Source of the DNA: Fomitopsis serialis
Taxonomy: Eukaryota; Basidiomycota; Agaricomycetes; Polyporales; Fomitopsidaceae
Reading direction: 5' to 3'
NCBI RefSeq assembly: GCF_022376445.1
Contig: NW_025955042.1
Span: 1-64,000, forward strand
DNA: 64,000 bases
The position numbers and the translations under genes are program-made. This document shows, piece by piece, positions 61,145 to 64,000 of this stretch. Every line of letters starts with the position of its first letter. Position 1 is the first letter of the stretch. The notes beneath the pieces are model-generated. The model worked only from the letters and a program-made list of their open reading frames with translations. It did not search any database and had not been told where the DNA came from.

Positions 61145-62873
61145 TCAGTCTACAAAAAAGGATACTGAGTCAGTCTTCAGCCCGACGGCGAGACACTCGA
61201 GTCGTCGGCGAATATCACATACCATTTCGTCGTCGAGTTGCAATTCCTTCAATTTCTGCCTTACACCATGGAAGGGCGACGGTCCCCGCGGGCGGGGCCA
61301 GTGACACAGGCACGGGACCCAAAAGCGTTCAGCGTCGAGCTGGTGAAAAAGTGAATCGAAGAAGCAGGCGACCCTGCCGATTTCGATGGAGGAGGAGGGC
61401 ATGAAGTAATCGTGCACGCAAAACGCCCGAAGTGCAGGTCTTCCTCCACTAGGCTCCCCAATGGGGCCAAAAGCAGAGGAGGCCTCCAACCGGGAGAGGC
61501 TTTCGACAAATTTCGTTGACAACTTCCACACCGTGAGGCTTTCAACCTGGGGGCACGTGCGCGCGATGTACTGCAGCGTCTCAGGAAAGACCACTAGTGC
61601 AGACAAGGCGAGCGTTCGTAGCCTGGGCCATGCATTTACCCAGCCAAGGATGTTTGGTTCCGCGTAGTACTTGACATCCCTGAGGGCCTGTAATATCATG
61701 ACATCTTGCAGTGCACGAAGCTCGAGCAATGGGCTCCCTGGGCCAGTCGCTTGCGTAGCAGTTGCCGCTGGGTCTGGAAGGAGGGGCACGTCCGCGTCCG
61801 TGTGGGTAAAGTGGAACCTTCGTAGAGACAGCGCATTGCGGCGACTGAATAGGTTGAACATCACGTAGAGCACATCCGAGTTCCCTTCTGGTATGTCGAC
61901 ACCTAGGTCGATGTCGTCGTCTAGGTTGCCCTGACATACTAGCTCCACATCCTCGAGTTCGGGGGCAACGATCACGTTGACAAGGTTCCTCACCCCCATG
62001 AGCGGTCCATTAAGATGTAGGTGTCTCAGGTTTGCGAACGGGGGAACGGATGGCATTTCCCAGGCCAACTGAGGATCATTCGAATCGTCCTCGTCAACAC
62101 CAGAGACGAACACCTTGAACTCGAGCAGCCCCTCAATTGTCGAGATGGCCGCAAGGGCAGCTCTAGCGAGGGCGCGAGGCGTCTCTGTTATGTCAAGCGT
62201 GCGGATGCTTTGGCGTATGAAGCAACCGTTGGGTCCCGGTTTGAGTGCGTGCCAAAAGCCCTCGTGTCCCAGCGACCGAAGCTCGAGCTCCTCGAGGTCG
62301 GGGAGGGATTGTAGTATGGTGGGAAGGAGTTGCTTGAAAGCATGCCGCCGTGTGCGATACGCGTATTCATGCACCTCGTGGCCATTCTCTTCCTCATCGA
62401 CGTCTTCGGGTAGGCGCAGTATGCGAATTGAAGGTGACAGGACCGACACCAACTCGGGTGTTGCATGCTCCCATACGAGTTCGCGGACGTTCGGAAAGAA
62501 CGGCATGCCGCGTGCGTGTGGCTGAAGGAACAGGAAGACAGTGGGGTCGATTGACCGACTTCTCGAGTAATCGAGCACTCGAACAAATGGCGCATAGCGC
62601 TCGAAACGCGACCATCCTGAGCGGAGATGGGTCCCGGTACATATCGCTTTGCGGATACAGAGATGAGAATGACGTGTAGCATTGTAGTCAGTCAGAGGAG
62701 AACTTACATAGGTTGAACCCGGTGGCGTGCCGGCAAACCCGCGTGCATGCAGCAAGGGTACGCCGTTCCAATGCGCGGTGAGGATGGCGGTTTCGAGTCA
62801 GAATGTGCGAAGAGAAGTACTGGAATATCTCCTCCAATAGCTCTGGTGGAAGGCAAATACTGGAGGATGCCAT
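61145..62873 (-). pseudogene. F-box-like/LRR-like protein, copy D, broken
   Basis: The start MASSSICLPPELLEEIFQYF (62873) is followed by a shortened exon 1 that jumps from ACTRVCR almost directly to the intron donor after GFNL (about 62700), so roughly 70 codons including the acidic linker are missing. Exon 2 begins KRYVPGPISAQ (about 62650) and then loses one nucleotide (CAGGATGG where copies A-C have a Glu-Trp codon pair), shifting the frame before WSRFERYAPFVRVLD. The rest of exon 2 is open to the stop at 61145, with the family pattern (PDLEELELRSLGHEGFW, LLELRALQDVMILQAL, ACFFDSLFHQLDAERF). Two independent lesions make it a likely pseudogene. Confidence 0.75.
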
Positions 62874-63401
62874 GTTAAAGTGAACGTAGACAGTTGTCAA
62901 GGACAAGTGCAAGTGCGAAGCCCTCCGCAGTGACTCGCGAAGCTAGAGAGCGCGAGAATTTCTCCAGAAGCAAAGACTCGGGGCAAGGTTGTGTGACGTG
63001 TTGCAGTGAAGGTGAAAGGTGTACGACTACTAGTGACTAGCCGTAGCGCCCGGTGGTGAAAGCGTCGCGAGCGTCACCTGATCGCGTTATCATTCAAGCT
63101 GGCAAGGTCGCACCAAATGCCTGTAATCTGGGAGGTGTGGTAGCCCTGTCGCCGCCGTGTCTTCCTAGCAACAGTCAATGCGTGTAAAACATGCACTGAA
63201 TTCACTATCGAGTCCAGACTTGCTGTCGCGGTGACTCAAGTACTCAACGCCGACGTCAGATCTAGGACGTGCGACTGCGCACCTGTTATACAGTACAGCT
63301 GTATGTACACGCGTACGATGACGCAACCACCCTGCAAGGGACCTTCATCTATCGGACAACCAGGCTACCACGCGTAGTGCCGAAAAGTAGGAGCTCAAAC
63401 A

Positions 63402-64000
63402 CTATGACTTTGTTGCATTCGCTGCAAAATCAGCAAACTCAGTACGAAGGTAAGGCACACGTATCGTCAGTGAATGGTACGTACCACCGTGTCGTGCAAG
63501 CTGCAACTTCCTCACTTCTGCCAAAATGTCATCGCAAGATTCCGCTTCACCTTCATTCCCTGAGATGAGGGTGCACTGCACTGAACATCGCTCGATGTCA
63601 AGCTGAGGAAGGAGCGAATCCAAGATGCAGGCAATTTTGCTCGCGCCGTTAGGGTCCTCGAATATGAAAGGTGATTGGACGTGGAACTCTTGAAGCGCCG
63701 CAGGCTTCCCGGCCCCCGAATGAGTAGCCAGTACTACGTCTGGCAGGGGGAGACCACCGAGAAAGCTCTGGGTTAATGAGTGCACCGACAGACTGCGGAG
63801 CTCAGCGCAAGCACGCGTGACAAAATGGAGGTCTTCAAGAGAGAACGTTTGCCCTGGCAAGGTAAGCGTCCGCAATCTGGGCCACACCGTGCCTAAGGCG
63901 AGGACATTCACATTGAGGTGCATGTAGACGTTCCCCTCCGTGTCGAATTGGCACATATGGACATCCTCGAGATGGCGATCGAGCAGTGGACTTGCCGGAC
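63402..64000 (-). CDS. F-box-like/LRR-like protein, copy E, partial at window edge
   Basis: The C-terminal part of a fifth family member is open from the window edge (ASPLLDRHLEDVHMCQFDTE) to a stop at 63402. It shows the family blocks WPRLRTLTLPGQTFSLEDLH, CAELRSLSVHSL, KIACILDSLLPQLDIERCSV and LQLARHGGT, then a C-terminal extension of about 30 residues absent from A-C. The 5' part lies beyond 64000, so intactness is unknown. Confidence 0.7.
   Translation of the reverse strand, partial: PASPLLDRHLEDVHMCQFDTEGNVYMHLNVNVLALGTVWPRLRTLTLPGQTFSLEDLHFVTRACAELRSLSVHSLTQSFLGGLPLPDVVLATHSGAGKPAALQEFHVQSPFIFEDPNGASKIACILDSLLPQLDIERCSVQCTLISGNEGEAESCDDILAEVRKLQLARHGGTYHSLTIRVPYLRTEFADFAANATKS

Overview
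This window looks like a gene-poor, transposon-rich stretch of an agaricomycete (mushroom-forming basidiomycete) genome. The evidence is: short introns of about 45-70 nt with GT-AG ends, a CACTA-related transposon of the Plavaka type, a Ty3/gypsy chromovirus, a Ty1/copia element, and a small family of F-box-like/LRR-like genes. No rRNA, tRNA, CRISPR or bacterial-type operon was seen.

Layout. 1-2.78 kb holds broken pieces of MED12 and of the 2-oxoglutarate dehydrogenase E1 gene. 2785-12037 is one copia element (minus strand; 236-bp LTRs with one visible difference; 5-bp target duplication gccca). Its pol is interrupted by two foreign pieces: a 5' part of a host gene with its intron (8.05-9.69 kb), and a 3.2-kb piece carrying the second half of one MATE transporter gene followed by the first half of a tandem paralogue (3.51-6.69 kb). 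12-23.3 kb is mostly without recognisable genes but contains more host-gene relics (two more MED12 scraps, an RCC1/ankyrin protein, a Sec31 fragment) and degenerate minisatellites. 23.5-30.3 kb is a Plavaka-type DNA transposon with two intact, divergent, intron-containing genes: a transposase of about 1046 aa and an unknown 636-aa protein.

30.3-42.4 kb is a nest. A chromovirus (minus strand; gag, pol, chromodomain) has a well-formed -1 frameshift signal between gag and pol. Inside its 5' LTR sits a second LTR element, 36348-42096 (plus strand; identical 202-bp LTRs; target duplication aagtg). Its only gene is one intact 5-kb reading frame with no reverse transcriptase, integrase or protease, and that frame is studded with short perfect inverted repeats. 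By hand I count 25 with arms of at least 8 nt and short loops, where roughly one would be expected by chance. This is the best candidate for something undescribed. Its LTRs start with the same palindromic motif as those of the host chromovirus, so the chromovirus family may mobilise it.

The remainder (42.4-64 kb) starts with two abutting TIR elements (MITEs) and a broken UstYa-like gene. It then has a tandem duplication of a unit containing a 49-aa secreted-peptide gene and an F-box/LRR-like gene, and three further members of the F-box/LRR-like family (one intact, one broken, one running off the right edge), all on the minus strand. All identifications were made by reading translations against remembered family motifs; no database search was run.
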